64,000 bases of DNA from Myxococcales bacterium (GTDB lineage Bacteria; Myxococcota_A; Polyangia; Nannocystales; Nannocystaceae), in contig JACKDW010000022.1 of NCBI GenBank assembly GCA_020633295.1, forward strand, positions 86,381 to 150,380, read 5' to 3'. The translations under genes and the position numbers were made by a program. Position 1 is the stretch's first letter. Each line of letters begins with the position of its first letter. The notes beneath the pieces are model-generated. The model was given only the letters and a program-made list of their open reading frames with translations. It searched no databases and was not told the origin of the DNA. Shown here one piece after another: positions 30,200 to 38,846 of this stretch.

Positions 30200-32137
30200 T
30201 CAGCGGGCGATGGCGAGCCCGCCCGAGAGGCTCTCGCCCTTCAGGCGCGCGGCCTGCTTGACGAGCGTGATGAACTCACCGCGGTGACCGTGGGCGTCGC
30301 GGCCGAGCGCGCCGCTCGCCATGTCGTGGACCTCGCGGAAGCTGGTCTCGCCGCTGTACTTCGAGTCGCGCAGGAGCATGCCGAAGCTGGCGACCGAGGC
30401 CGAGAACCGGAAGTTGTCGGAGGTCTGCGCGAGCGCGCGGTCGTGGTCGCGGACCGGGAACGTCACGAGCGTGCTGCGGTCGCCGTCGGGCTGCTTGTAG
30501 CGGAGCTTGAGGTGCATCAGCTCGCCCGAGTCCGCGGCCGCCGAGAGGTCGCGGCCCTCCTGGTAGCGCAGCGGGTCGACGCCGGGGCGGGCGCCCTGGC
30601 CGCGGGGCACGACCTCGTAGAGCGCGGTGACGGTGTGGCCCGAGCCGATCTCGCCGGCGTCCTTGGTGTCGTCGTTGAAGTCGCGGTCCGCGAGCGCGCG
30701 GTTCTCGTAGCCGACGAGCCGGTAGGACTCGACCTCGGCCGGGTTGAACTCGACCTGGATCTTCACGTCCTTGGCGATCGTCACGAGCGTCGCGCCGAGC
30801 TCGTCGACCAGCACCTTCTGCGACTCGCGGTCGCTGTCGATGTAGGCGTAGTTGCCGTTGCCCTTGTCGGCGAGCATCTCCATCTGCGAGTCCTTGACGT
30901 TGCCCGTGCCGAAGCCGAGCACGGTCAGGTACACGCCGCTCTCGCGCTCACGCTCGATGAGGCGCTCGAGCTCTCCGCGGCTCGAGATGCCGACGTTGAA
31001 GTCGCCGTCGGTCGCCAGGATGACGCGGTTGATGCCGCCCTTCTTGAAGGTCTTACGGGCCAGGTCGTAGGCGAGCTGGATGCCCTGACCGCCGTTGGTC
31101 GAGCCGCCCGCCTTGAGGCGCGCGAGCGCGGCGTTGATCTTGAGGTTGTTGGCGCCCGAGGTCGGGTTCAGGACCACGCCGGAGGCGCCGGCGTAGACGA
31201 CGATCGAGACGCGGTCGCGGGGGCCGAGCTGGCGCACGAGCTTGCGCATCGCTCGCTTGAGCATCGGCAGCTTGTCGGCGCTCTCCATCGAGCCGGACAC
31301 GTCGATGAGGAACACGAGGTTGCGCGGCGGCACGACGGTGACGGTCTTGCCCTTGACGCCCACGTGCACGAGCCGGTGGTCAGGGTTCCACGGGCAGTCC
31401 GCGACCTCGGTGTTGACCGAGAAGGGCGTGCGGCCGCGCGGCTCGCTGTAGGTGTAGCTGAAGTAGTTGATCATCTCCTCGACGCGCACCGCGTCGGCCG
31501 GCGGCAGCTGACCGCTGTTGAGGAAGCGGCGCACGTTGCTGTAGGAGGCCGTGTCGACGTCGATGGAGAAGGTCGAGAGCGGCTTGTCGGCGACCGCGAT
31601 GAACTCGTTCTCCTGGATGTGGTCGTAGCCCTCGGTGTTGTGGGGCGCGTCGGCGGGCGGCGCGACGATCGGCGGCGGCGGCGGCTGGATCGGCGCGATA
31701 GCTCCGGCGGCGATCGGCGTCCCGACGGACATCTCTTTCTGCTTCTTCGCGGCGCGCTGGTCTCGGCGGGCGTCTCGCTTGCTCGTATGCGACTTGGCCA
31801 TCTCGGGGGCTTCGGCCTCGTCGGCGCTGACGATGACGGGCGCGTCGACGGGCGCGGGCGCGGTCTCGGAGACCGGCGCGGGCTCGGAGGCGGGCTCAGG
31901 GGAGGGCATGGCGAGCTCCTCCGCCGCGTCGCCGCCAGCGTCGTCCTCGGCGCCAACGTAGTCGTAGTCAGCGTCGGCCGAGGCGCGCTCGATCGTGCTG
32001 TACTGCTGCTCGGGCGCGTACATCCCGGCGCGCTCGTTGCTTGCGCTCTTGCTCGCGCAGCCGACGTGCGTCAGCGCGCAGAGGGCCAGGAGGGTGGCGG
32101 CGAGGATGCGGGGACGACGGGGGGTCTGGACGTTCAT
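30200..32137 (-). CDS. YfbK-like von Willebrand factor A lipoprotein
   Basis: A 645-residue exported protein. ATG 32137 starts a good leader (ILAATLLALCALTHVGC, lipobox Cys 27). Residues 40-160 are an acidic and Pro-rich linker, including KRDARRDQRAAKKQKEM. A VWA-associated N-terminal domain (about 165-260) ends in DCPWNPDHRLVHVGVKGK. The VWA domain carries the metal-ion site DVSGS (279-283, VFLIDVSGSMESADKL), LATDGDFNVG near 375, and a C-terminal DUF3520-like part with YENRALADRDFNDD and LRYKQPDGDRSTLVTF. This is the YfbK family order. The role is unknown; a secreted protein-protein binding scaffold is likely. Confidence 0.85.
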   Translation of the reverse strand: MNVQTPRRPRILAATLLALCALTHVGCASKSASNERAGMYAPEQQYSTIERASADADYDYVGAEDDAGGDAAEELAMPSPEPASEPAPVSETAPAPVDAPVIVSADEAEAPEMAKSHTSKRDARRDQRAAKKQKEMSVGTPIAAGAIAPIQPPPPPIVAPPADAPHNTEGYDHIQENEFIAVADKPLSTFSIDVDTASYSNVRRFLNSGQLPPADAVRVEEMINYFSYTYSEPRGRTPFSVNTEVADCPWNPDHRLVHVGVKGKTVTVVPPRNLVFLIDVSGSMESADKLPMLKRAMRKLVRQLGPRDRVSIVVYAGASGVVLNPTSGANNLKINAALARLKAGGSTNGGQGIQLAYDLARKTFKKGGINRVILATDGDFNVGISSRGELERLIERERESGVYLTVLGFGTGNVKDSQMEMLADKGNGNYAYIDSDRESQKVLVDELGATLVTIAKDVKIQVEFNPAEVESYRLVGYENRALADRDFNDDTKDAGEIGSGHTVTALYEVVPRGQGARPGVDPLRYQEGRDLSAAADSGELMHLKLRYKQPDGDRSTLVTFPVRDHDRALAQTSDNFRFSASVASFGMLLRDSKYSGETSFREVHDMASGALGRDAHGHRGEFITLVKQAARLKGESLSGGLAIAR

Positions 32138-32570
32138 GGCGGGTAGGCTCCGGTTCCGTGCGATTCGCCCCCTGAACGCGGCCCTCCAGGCGCCGCTTAC
32201 ACGAGCCGCAGAAAAAATCTCGCGAGGCGCCGCCGAGCGCATGCGCGCCGGTCACAAGGCCGTCGTCGTGCGGCGTCCGCGAGCGGGCGCGCGGCCCCGG
32301 CGACGGCGAGGTGAGCTCGACGCAGCACTCGTGCATGCCGTCGTCGCCGAGCGGGCGCTCGTCGACGACGCGCATGGTTCATGCGGCCGTGCGCCGCCCA
32401 ACGCCGAGCGCGGTTGTTCGGTGAGACAGGGGGCTGCCGATGCTCGGCGCGCTCGTCCAGGGCGGGCGCGTCGTCGACGTCGTCGATCGTCGCGTCGAGC
32501 TCATCGGCCGCGCGGCGGCATCGCGACCCGGGCGCGCCGGGCTGGTCGCGCGGCGCGATATACTGGCGAC
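32138..32570. other. Intergenic region between the VWA lipoprotein and the HhH protein
   Basis: No gene is visible; open frames here are only GC-rich chance frames. CGGCGCGATATACTGGCGAC just before GTG 32571 contains a weak TATACT-like -10 for the downstream gene. Confidence 0.5.
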
Positions 32571-33221
32571 GTGATCTCGCTCGAGCCGATCTTCGCCCGC
32601 GCGGACGTGCCCGTCGCGCGGCTCGACGACGACGAGGCGCTCCGCGCCGCGCTCGTGACAGCGACAACGGCCGCGATCGCGGCGGCGCTGGCCGGGCGCG
32701 CGCCGACCGAGGTGCGCTACGAGGAGGAGCGTCGCGGGGTCTCCATCTATCAGGTGATCGAGATCGTCGCCGACGGCGCCCTCGGGCGCGCGCCGGGGCA
32801 ACTCGAGCGGGGAGCTGTGCGCGCGGCGGATCCGATGTTCGACGATCTGCTCGTCGGCGATGAGCTGCTGTTTCTGCTCGAGCTCGACGCGCCCGGCGGG
32901 CTCGCGCCCGCGGTCGACGAGCTGCTGCCGATCCCCTGCTACCAGCCCGCGCTCAAGCCGGCGCTCGAGGCGGCGCTCGCGTCCGCGCTCGCGGCGTACG
33001 TCGGGTCGACGCGCGCGTTCGCGCCTGGCGAGCGAGTCGAGCTCAACACCGCGAGCGCCGCGGCGCTCGCGAGGCTCCCGGGCCTGCACCGCGGGCAGGC
33101 GCGCGCGATCGTCGAGCACCGCGCGCGCGTGGGGCCGTTCGCCACGCCGGAGGACTTGCTGCGCGTCGACGGCGTGGGGCGAGCGACGCTCGACGCGATC
33201 TTGCCGCGCGTGAAGGTGTGA
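32571..33221 (+). CDS. Protein with C-terminal ComEA-type helix-hairpin-helix
   Basis: A 216-residue protein starting at GTG 32571. The first 145 residues (ISLEPIFARADVPVARLDD, TATTAAIAAALAGRAPTEVR, DDLLVGDELLFLLELDAPGG) match no family that I recognise. The last 60 are a tandem helix-hairpin-helix: VELNTASAAALARLPGLHRG, QARAIVEHRARVGPFATPED and LLRVDGVGRATLDAILP. This is the ComEA/T2SK-type DNA-binding fold. No signal peptide is seen, so it is probably an intracellular nucleic-acid-binding protein rather than a uptake receptor. Confidence 0.75.
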   Translation: MISLEPIFARADVPVARLDDDEALRAALVTATTAAIAAALAGRAPTEVRYEEERRGVSIYQVIEIVADGALGRAPGQLERGAVRAADPMFDDLLVGDELLFLLELDAPGGLAPAVDELLPIPCYQPALKPALEAALASALAAYVGSTRAFAPGERVELNTASAAALARLPGLHRGQARAIVEHRARVGPFATPEDLLRVDGVGRATLDAILPRVKV

Positions 33222-33367
33222 CGGGGGCGCCCGGGGGTGACGTGTGCGCCTGGCGTGCGCTGTGCGCTTCACCCCAGAGTGAACATGTTCGTTCGGACAT
33301 GGCGATGAGAACCCACACGGGGCGCGGGCGCGGAGCGGTCGGCACGGTTCTCGCAAAACCAGGGCGC

Positions 33368-34303
33368 GTGAACGCGAACACGCTCGTCGTCGGCGGTACT
33401 GGGCTCATCGGGCGCGAGGTCGTGGCCTCGCTCTACGCGCGCGGCGTCGTGCCGCGGGTGCTCACGCGTAACCCCGGCCGCGCGGCCCGGCTGCTGCCGG
33501 GCGCGTGGTTGATCCAGGGGGACCTGCGCGCGCGCTCGTCGATCCGCGCCGCGCTCGAGGGCGTCCGCGACGTCCTGCTCGCGCTGCCGCGCGGCTTCGA
33601 GGAGACGCGCGCGGCCGCCTGGCTCGTCGACGCCTGCGAGGCGGCCGGCGTGCGCCGGCTGGTGCTCATCTCGAGCGTGCGCCCCGATCGCGGCGACTCG
33701 CGCCTGCGGCAGGCGCTGCGCGGCGTGCTCGGGCGGCGCGCTGCGGGGCGACGGCTCGAGGCGCGCGCGCGTCAGAGCGGGATCGAGACCGTGATCCTGC
33801 GACCGGCCAACCTCTATCAGCGCGACGAGCTGCACCGCGTCGAGCTCGTCGAGGGTCGCTACCCGCAGCCGCTGGGCGCTCGCGGCGTCAACCGGGTCGA
33901 CGCCCGCGACGTCGGGCTCGCGGGCGCGCGCGCGCTGCTCGGCGATCTCGCGCCCGGCGTGTACCCGATCGTCGGCCCGCAGGCGTGGACGGGAGCGGAG
34001 TGCGCCGCGCTGTGGAGCGCGGCGCTCGGGCGCCGCGTTCGCTACGTCGGCGACAACATCGAGACCTGGGCGCGTCGCGTCACCGCGCGGCTCCCCGACA
34101 CGAGCGTCGAGGCGCTGCGCGATCACTATCGCGAGCTGCAGCGCGGCGGCGGGCGCGTCGACGCGGAGGACCTGCGGCGCTGCGCGGAGGCGCTGGGGCG
34201 CGCGCCGATCCCCTACGCGCGCTACGTCGCCTCCGCCGCGGGGCGCTGGCTCTCGCGCCCGACGCCCTACCTCGCGTCGGACTCGAGCGGCGCGTGGCGC
34301 TAG
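33368..34303 (+). CDS. NAD(P)-binding NmrA/atypical short-chain dehydrogenase
   Basis: A 311-residue Rossmann-fold protein. GTG 33368 is preferred, starting VNANTLVVGGTGLIGREVVA; ATG 33299 would add a non-conserved leader. GGTGLIG is the atypical-SDR/NmrA cofactor motif; GDLRARSSIRAALEGVRDVL and VRRLVLISSVRP follow, then a substrate part (ILRPANLYQRDELHRVELVE). The YxxxK pair of classical SDRs is not evident, in keeping with NmrA-like sensors or dehydratase-like oxidoreductases. Its stop overlaps that of the convergent SDR at 34300-34303. A palindrome GAACATGTTC (33281-33290) lies upstream. Confidence 0.8.
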   Translation: MNANTLVVGGTGLIGREVVASLYARGVVPRVLTRNPGRAARLLPGAWLIQGDLRARSSIRAALEGVRDVLLALPRGFEETRAAAWLVDACEAAGVRRLVLISSVRPDRGDSRLRQALRGVLGRRAAGRRLEARARQSGIETVILRPANLYQRDELHRVELVEGRYPQPLGARGVNRVDARDVGLAGARALLGDLAPGVYPIVGPQAWTGAECAALWSAALGRRVRYVGDNIETWARRVTARLPDTSVEALRDHYRELQRGGGRVDAEDLRRCAEALGRAPIPYARYVASAAGRWLSRPTPYLASDSSGAWR

Positions 34304-35082
34304 CGCTTGACCCGACCCAGCGCGAGCGCGCGCACGCGGGCGGGCAGCCCGGCGAACAGGCGAGCGCCGAGCGCCAGCGGCTGCGGGATGTCGATCCGCG
34401 CGGGGCGGCGAGCGAGGCGCGCGACGACGCGGGTCGCGAAGACGTCGGGCTCGAGCCGCTGCGGCTGCGCGTGCGTGTCCTCGAGCATCGGCGTGCGCAC
34501 GAAGCCCGCGTGCACGGCGGTGACCGCGACCCCGGAGCCCGCGAGGTCGAGCCGCAGGCAGTCGAGCAGCATCGAGAGCCCGGCCTTCGGCGCGCAGTAG
34601 GAGGCGGCGTCGGGCAGCGCCCCGAATGACGCGAGCGAGCTGATGCCGACGAGGTGCCCGCGCCCGCGCGCGACCATGGCCGGGAGCGCGGCGGTCAGCG
34701 TCGCCGCCGCGCCGCAGAAGTTGGTGTGAAACGCCTCGGCGAGCACCTCCCACTGATAGCTGGGCGCGCCCTCGCGTCGGCGCGGACCGGCGCCCGCGTT
34801 GGCGACGACGAGCTCGAGCCCGCCGCAGTCCTGATCGAGCTGTCGCACGCGCGCGACGCAGGCGTCAGCCTGGCTGACGTCGAGCAAGACCACGTCGGCC
34901 GCCCCGCCGCGCGCGCGGATGTGGTCCGCGAGCGCGCGCAGCGGGACCTCGCGACGTGCGCCGAGGAACACGTGCACACCCGCGGCCGCGAGCTCGCGGG
35001 CGAGCGCGTGCCCGATCCCGCTGGAGGCCCCGGTCACCAGCGCCGTGCGCCACGCCGGTCGTTCGCGTCGCGCGCTCGCCAT
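34300..35082 (-). CDS. Short-chain dehydrogenase/reductase
   Basis: A 260-residue classical SDR. The start at ATG 35082 has AGAGGA just upstream. Cofactor motif TGASSGIGHALARELA is at 16-31, NAG is in VVANAGAG, the catalytic Ser is in VGISSLASFG, and the Tyr-Lys pair is YCAPKAG. The C-terminus (ARRPARIDIPQPLALGARLF) resembles fatty-acyl or 3-ketoacyl reducing SDRs with a hydrophobic tail. It is 14 bp downstream of the diiron desaturase-like gene on the same strand, so both may act on the same lipid or polyketide chain. Confidence 0.9.
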   Translation of the reverse strand: MASARRERPAWRTALVTGASSGIGHALARELAAAGVHVFLGARREVPLRALADHIRARGGAADVVLLDVSQADACVARVRQLDQDCGGLELVVANAGAGPRRREGAPSYQWEVLAEAFHTNFCGAAATLTAALPAMVARGRGHLVGISSLASFGALPDAASYCAPKAGLSMLLDCLRLDLAGSGVAVTAVHAGFVRTPMLEDTHAQPQRLEPDVFATRVVARLARRPARIDIPQPLALGARLFAGLPARVRALALGRVKR

Positions 35083-35096
35083 GGGTCCTCTCCCCC

Positions 35097-35990
35097 TCAC
35101 TCCGCGGCGGCGGGCTCGTCGGCCGGCGCGGCGAAGCGCGGCGCGCAGCCGGAATTGTAGGCGCGGATCGCCTGGGCGTGCGCGGGCTGTCGCTTGTGGT
35201 AGCGCGCGATGTTGTGGGCGACGCTGCGCGAGGCCCGGTCGAAGCCCGCGAGCCCGGGCAGACGCGCGATCTGTCGATCGATGCGCGCGAGCTCGCGGCG
35301 GCCCCACACGTTGTCGTGCAGCAGCGTCGAGAGGAACTCGAGCTCGGCCGCGTCGCCGCCGACGTCGCGGCCGACCGGCGCCCACAGCCGCATCATGCCC
35401 AGGCGGCACAGGCGGCGCGCGAGCGCGGAGCGAGCGAGGCGACGCGCGGCCTGCTCATAGTAGAACCGCTGGTGCCTGCGCTCGTCCCGGGCCAGGCGCA
35501 GCAGCAGGCGCGACAGCTCGTGGTTGCGCGTGCGGTAGGCCAGCTGCGTGTACGCGGCCGCGGCCATCATCTCCTGCGCGGCGCCCCAGGTCATGTGCGT
35601 GGCCGCGAAGGCCGGCGTCAGCTCGGCGACGCCGCGGGCGACCGTCGCGATCAGCTGGCCGCGGGGACCGGCGCCGTGGCTGCCGTCTTCGAAGCGCGCG
35701 CGGGCGGGCGGGCGCCCGCAGGTCGTGAGCGCGCGGTCGAGCGCGCGGCCGTGCTGCATCTCCTCGTAGGCCCAGCAGGCGAGGAACGCCGAGGCCGCGT
35801 AGTCGCGGGTGAGGAAGCGCGTGAGGACCGTGCGCAGGTACAGCACGACGTGGTTCTCGGTCGCGGCCATGTACCGGAGCGCGCGCGCGTCGTCGTCGCT
35901 GAGCCCGTCACGCCCGAGCCGCGCCCAGTCGAGATCGTCGGTCTCGACGGCGGCAGAGAGCGACATGAAGCGATCGATGTCGAGAGTCAT
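35097..35990 (-). CDS. Ferritin-like diiron protein related to acyl-ACP desaturases
   Basis: A 297-residue helical protein. Iron-ligand motifs occur as E..H pairs: AATENHVVLYLRTVL (about 43-57), YEEMQHGRALDRAL, AAQEMMAAAAYTQLAYR and DERRHQRFYYEQA. Four such carboxylate/His helices form the ferritin-like diiron centre. Family resemblance is to FA_desaturase_2 acyl-carrier-protein desaturases, which introduce a double bond using O2 and reduced ferredoxin. It is cytoplasmic with no transmembrane segment. It precedes an SDR gene in a likely two-gene operon. Confidence 0.75.
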   Translation of the reverse strand: MTLDIDRFMSLSAAVETDDLDWARLGRDGLSDDDARALRYMAATENHVVLYLRTVLTRFLTRDYAASAFLACWAYEEMQHGRALDRALTTCGRPPARARFEDGSHGAGPRGQLIATVARGVAELTPAFAATHMTWGAAQEMMAAAAYTQLAYRTRNHELSRLLLRLARDERRHQRFYYEQAARRLARSALARRLCRLGMMRLWAPVGRDVGGDAAELEFLSTLLHDNVWGRRELARIDRQIARLPGLAGFDRASRSVAHNIARYHKRQPAHAQAIRAYNSGCAPRFAAPADEPAAAE

Positions 35991-36114
35991 AGCGCCGACG
36001 CGTCGCGGCGACCCGCTGCGGACTGCCTAGCACGGCCGCGGAGCGCGGACCAGCCTGCGCGCGCGGGCGATGCCGGCCGCGAGGCGCTGTGGTAGGCAGT
36101 CCCCGGGGACGTCG

Positions 36115-37680
36115 ATGTTCCACGCGCTCTACTACAACAACGCCTGGCACCATCCCCTGATCTGCTTCGTCGGCGTCGCGTGCCTGCTGCTGGCGCTCGC
36201 GCGGCGGCTGCCGTTCTTGAGCGCGTACCTCGTCGTGTTCGCCGCCGAGATCTCGCTCGACGCGCTGTGCACCGGCGCCTGGTCTCCTGTCCCCAAAGAC
36301 ATTCATCGGACCGTCGCGATCTCCTTCGTCGTGCTCGGCGACTGGCGCTACCTGCTGCTGTTCGAACGCTACTCGCGGGGTCGCCCGGACGGCGGCGCGC
36401 CGGCGCGCGCCTGGTACTGGCTCAGCTCCGTCGCGCTCGCGTTCGTCGTCCCGCTGCTGCAGGCCGCGGTCATCAAGCTCGCGCCCGGCTGGTTCACCGA
36501 CTCGCGGCGCGTCTACCTCGTCTACGAGCTGATGTTCGCGTGCCTGGCGACCGTGCTGCTCACGCGCGTCATCCCCCGGCGCATGCGCGACCACGACCCG
36601 CGGATCACCCGATTCGTCCGCGGCGTCACGCGCTTCTTCATCGTCCAGTACCTGCTGTGGGCCTCGGCCGACATCCTGTTCCTGCTCGGCAACGAGTGGG
36701 CGCTCGCGCTGCGGCTCGTGCCCAACACGCTCTACTACGCCGGCTTCCTGCTGTTCGTGTGGTGGACGGCCCCGGACGCGCCGGCGCGGTGCGGCGGCCC
36801 GGCGCTCGCGCTGGGCGGCCTGCTCGTCGCGTTCGCGCTCGCGTTCACCGGCCTCGCGCGCAAGCCCGAGGTCACCGCGACGCAGGGCGCGGCGCTGCGC
36901 TTTCAGGTCGACGGGCAGCCCGTCGCGCGCGTCTCCCTCGCTGCGCTGCGCGAGCAGGCGCCGAGCGAGACCTGGACGGCCTTCGACCCCTACTACAACC
37001 GCGAGAAGACCTGGCACGCGCTCCCGCTCGCCGACGTGCTCGCGGTCGGCTTCGAAGGCGCGCTCGCGCCCGGCGACGCGCGCGAGCAGGTGATCGCGGC
37101 GCTGCGCGAGCGCGAGTTCATGCTGCGGGCGACCGACGGCTACACCGTGCACATGCCCGGTCGCGAGCTGCTCCAAGATGGCAGCTATCTCGCGTACGCC
37201 GACGCCGAGACGCCGGCGTGGGAGCCCGTGGGCCCCCAGCGCGCGCACCCGGGCCCGTTCTACCTGGTCTGGCGGCACGAGCATCAGCAGGAGCTCGCCA
37301 CCCACCCGCGGCCCTGGGCGCTCGCCGAGATCGACGCGGTCGCGTTCGAGCGCGCCTTCCCCCACACGGTGCCGACGGGCGCCTCGAACGACGCCCCGGC
37401 CGCGCGCGGGTTTCAGAGCTTCCGCGCGCGGTGCCTTCGCTGTCACGCGATCAACCGCGAGGGCGGGCGCGTCGGGCCCGAACTCAACGTCCCGCAGAAC
37501 ATCCTCGAGTATCGCCCGGTCGATCAGGTCAAGCAGTACATCCGCGACCCGTCGACGTTTCGCCACAGCGCGATGCCGCCGCACCCGGAGCTCGACGACG
37601 CGGCGCTCGACGAGCTGATCGCGTACTTCGCGGCGATGGGCCAGCGCAAGCGCGAGGTCGCCGAGGGAGACGCGCATTGA
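36115..37680 (+). CDS. Membrane protein with C-terminal cytochrome c and molybdopterin-oxidoreductase-like domain
   Basis: A 521-residue protein starting at ATG 36115 (GGGGAC upstream). Six to seven hydrophobic segments fill residues 10-250 (CFVGVACLLLALA, YLVVFAAEISLDAL, LLLFERYS, WLSSVALAFVVPLLQAAVIK, GGLLVAFALAFTGLA). Then comes a soluble region (about 255-415) with GAALRFQVDGQPVARVSLAA, WHALPLADVLAVGFEGA and ATDGYTVHMPGREL that resembles part of the sulfite-oxidase-type molybdopterin fold. The C-terminus has heme motif CLRCHAINREGG and a Met ligand in HSAMPPHPELDD. It is probably a periplasmic electron-transfer protein. The TTG of the next gene overlaps its stop by four bases. Confidence 0.7.
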   Translation: MFHALYYNNAWHHPLICFVGVACLLLALARRLPFLSAYLVVFAAEISLDALCTGAWSPVPKDIHRTVAISFVVLGDWRYLLLFERYSRGRPDGGAPARAWYWLSSVALAFVVPLLQAAVIKLAPGWFTDSRRVYLVYELMFACLATVLLTRVIPRRMRDHDPRITRFVRGVTRFFIVQYLLWASADILFLLGNEWALALRLVPNTLYYAGFLLFVWWTAPDAPARCGGPALALGGLLVAFALAFTGLARKPEVTATQGAALRFQVDGQPVARVSLAALREQAPSETWTAFDPYYNREKTWHALPLADVLAVGFEGALAPGDAREQVIAALREREFMLRATDGYTVHMPGRELLQDGSYLAYADAETPAWEPVGPQRAHPGPFYLVWRHEHQQELATHPRPWALAEIDAVAFERAFPHTVPTGASNDAPAARGFQSFRARCLRCHAINREGGRVGPELNVPQNILEYRPVDQVKQYIRDPSTFRHSAMPPHPELDDAALDELIAYFAAMGQRKREVAEGDAH

Positions 37681-38810
37681 CCTCATCAGTCCACGCAGAC
37701 AGCTCGCGAAGCGCCGGCGCGGCGCGCTCGCTCGCGCGTCTGCGGGCGCGCGTCGAGGCGCTCCCCGAGTTGCTCGCGAGCCACGCGGCCGCGCTCGCGG
37801 CCGCGGCCGCGCGCGCGCCGGCGGTCGTCGCCGGCGATCCGGTCGTCGTCACCGGGATCGGCCTGTCGGAAGGGCCAGCTCGCCTGACCGTCCACGCGCT
37901 GCGCGGGCGCGGCGTCCGGGCCCGCTTCGCGCCGATCTCGTCGCTGCTCACGGCGCCGAAGCCCTCGCCCGAGACGTCACCGCAGACCTCGCCCGAGACC
38001 TCGCCCGCGACCTTCGTCGTCTTCAGTCAGGGGCTGTGTCCCAACGCCCTCGCGGCGCTGCGCCACGCCGCACGCTACCGCCGGGCGCTGCTCGTGACCG
38101 CCGCGGGTCAGGCCGCGGACGCCGGCGCGGGGCCCGGCGCGTCGGCGCTCGACTGGTTCGCTCGTGACGCGCGCGGGACGATCCTCCAGCACCCGCCGGC
38201 GCGCGAGGACGGCATGCTGCTGCGCGTGCTCGGCCCCGCGCTCGCCGGCTACGTCGGGCTCGCCTGGGCGCTCGTCGACGACCGCGGCCGGACGACCCAC
38301 GCCGCGCGCGCGCTCGCCGAGGTCCCGTCGCGGCTCTCCGCGCAGGCGCCCGATCTCCCGCCGGCCTGGAGCGACGCGCTCGCGCGCCCCGACGTCGCGC
38401 TCGCGCTGATCAGCGCGGGCGACCGCGCCGGGCTCCACCACGGGCTCGCGTGGACGCTGCAGGAGGGGCTGTGGCGGCCGTCGCCGCCGATCTGGGACGC
38501 GCTGTCGTTCGCCCACGGCCCGCTGCAGTCGATCTACGAGCGCCCGGCGCTGCTGCTCGCGCCGACCTTCTCCGAAGACCCTGTCGGCGCGGCGCTGCTG
38601 GAGCGGCTCGAGCGGACCCTGGACCCGCGCCGGCACGCGCTCGCGCGGCTGCCGGCGACCCTCCCCGCGCCCTACGGGTGGTTCGAGCACGCGCTCGCAG
38701 CAGATCGCCTGCTGCTCGCCGCGCTCGCGCGCCGCGGCGATCGAGACCTGGCGGAGTGGCCTGGTAAGGGCGTCGACGCGCCGCTGTACGAGCTCGACGG
38801 CGCGCCCTAG
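37677..38810 (+). CDS. SIS-domain (sugar isomerase) protein
   Basis: A 377-residue protein starting at TTG 37677, which overlaps the cytochrome stop (TTGA), a coupled start. Two SIS-like halves are seen: VVVTGIGLSEGPARLTVHAL and FVVFSQGLCPNALAALRHAA in the first, and LAWTLQEGLWRPSPPIWDAL with FAHGPLQSI in the second; HGPL is the usual C-half loop of GlmS-like isomerases. Several substitutions leave the substrate open. No amidotransferase domain is present. A PET/SP-rich low-complexity strip lies at 97-113. Confidence 0.65.
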   Translation: MTSSVHADSSRSAGAARSLARLRARVEALPELLASHAAALAAAAARAPAVVAGDPVVVTGIGLSEGPARLTVHALRGRGVRARFAPISSLLTAPKPSPETSPQTSPETSPATFVVFSQGLCPNALAALRHAARYRRALLVTAAGQAADAGAGPGASALDWFARDARGTILQHPPAREDGMLLRVLGPALAGYVGLAWALVDDRGRTTHAARALAEVPSRLSAQAPDLPPAWSDALARPDVALALISAGDRAGLHHGLAWTLQEGLWRPSPPIWDALSFAHGPLQSIYERPALLLAPTFSEDPVGAALLERLERTLDPRRHALARLPATLPAPYGWFEHALAADRLLLAALARRGDRDLAEWPGKGVDAPLYELDGAP

Positions 38811-38846
38811 CGTCTGCGTGTCGCCTCGCGCCGTATTTTGCTCGCC

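Noticed and set aside
33281..33290. GAACATGTTC as a LexA or SOS box
   Set aside because: A perfect palindrome, but the spacing does not fit known LexA boxes and the neighbouring gene is not SOS-like.
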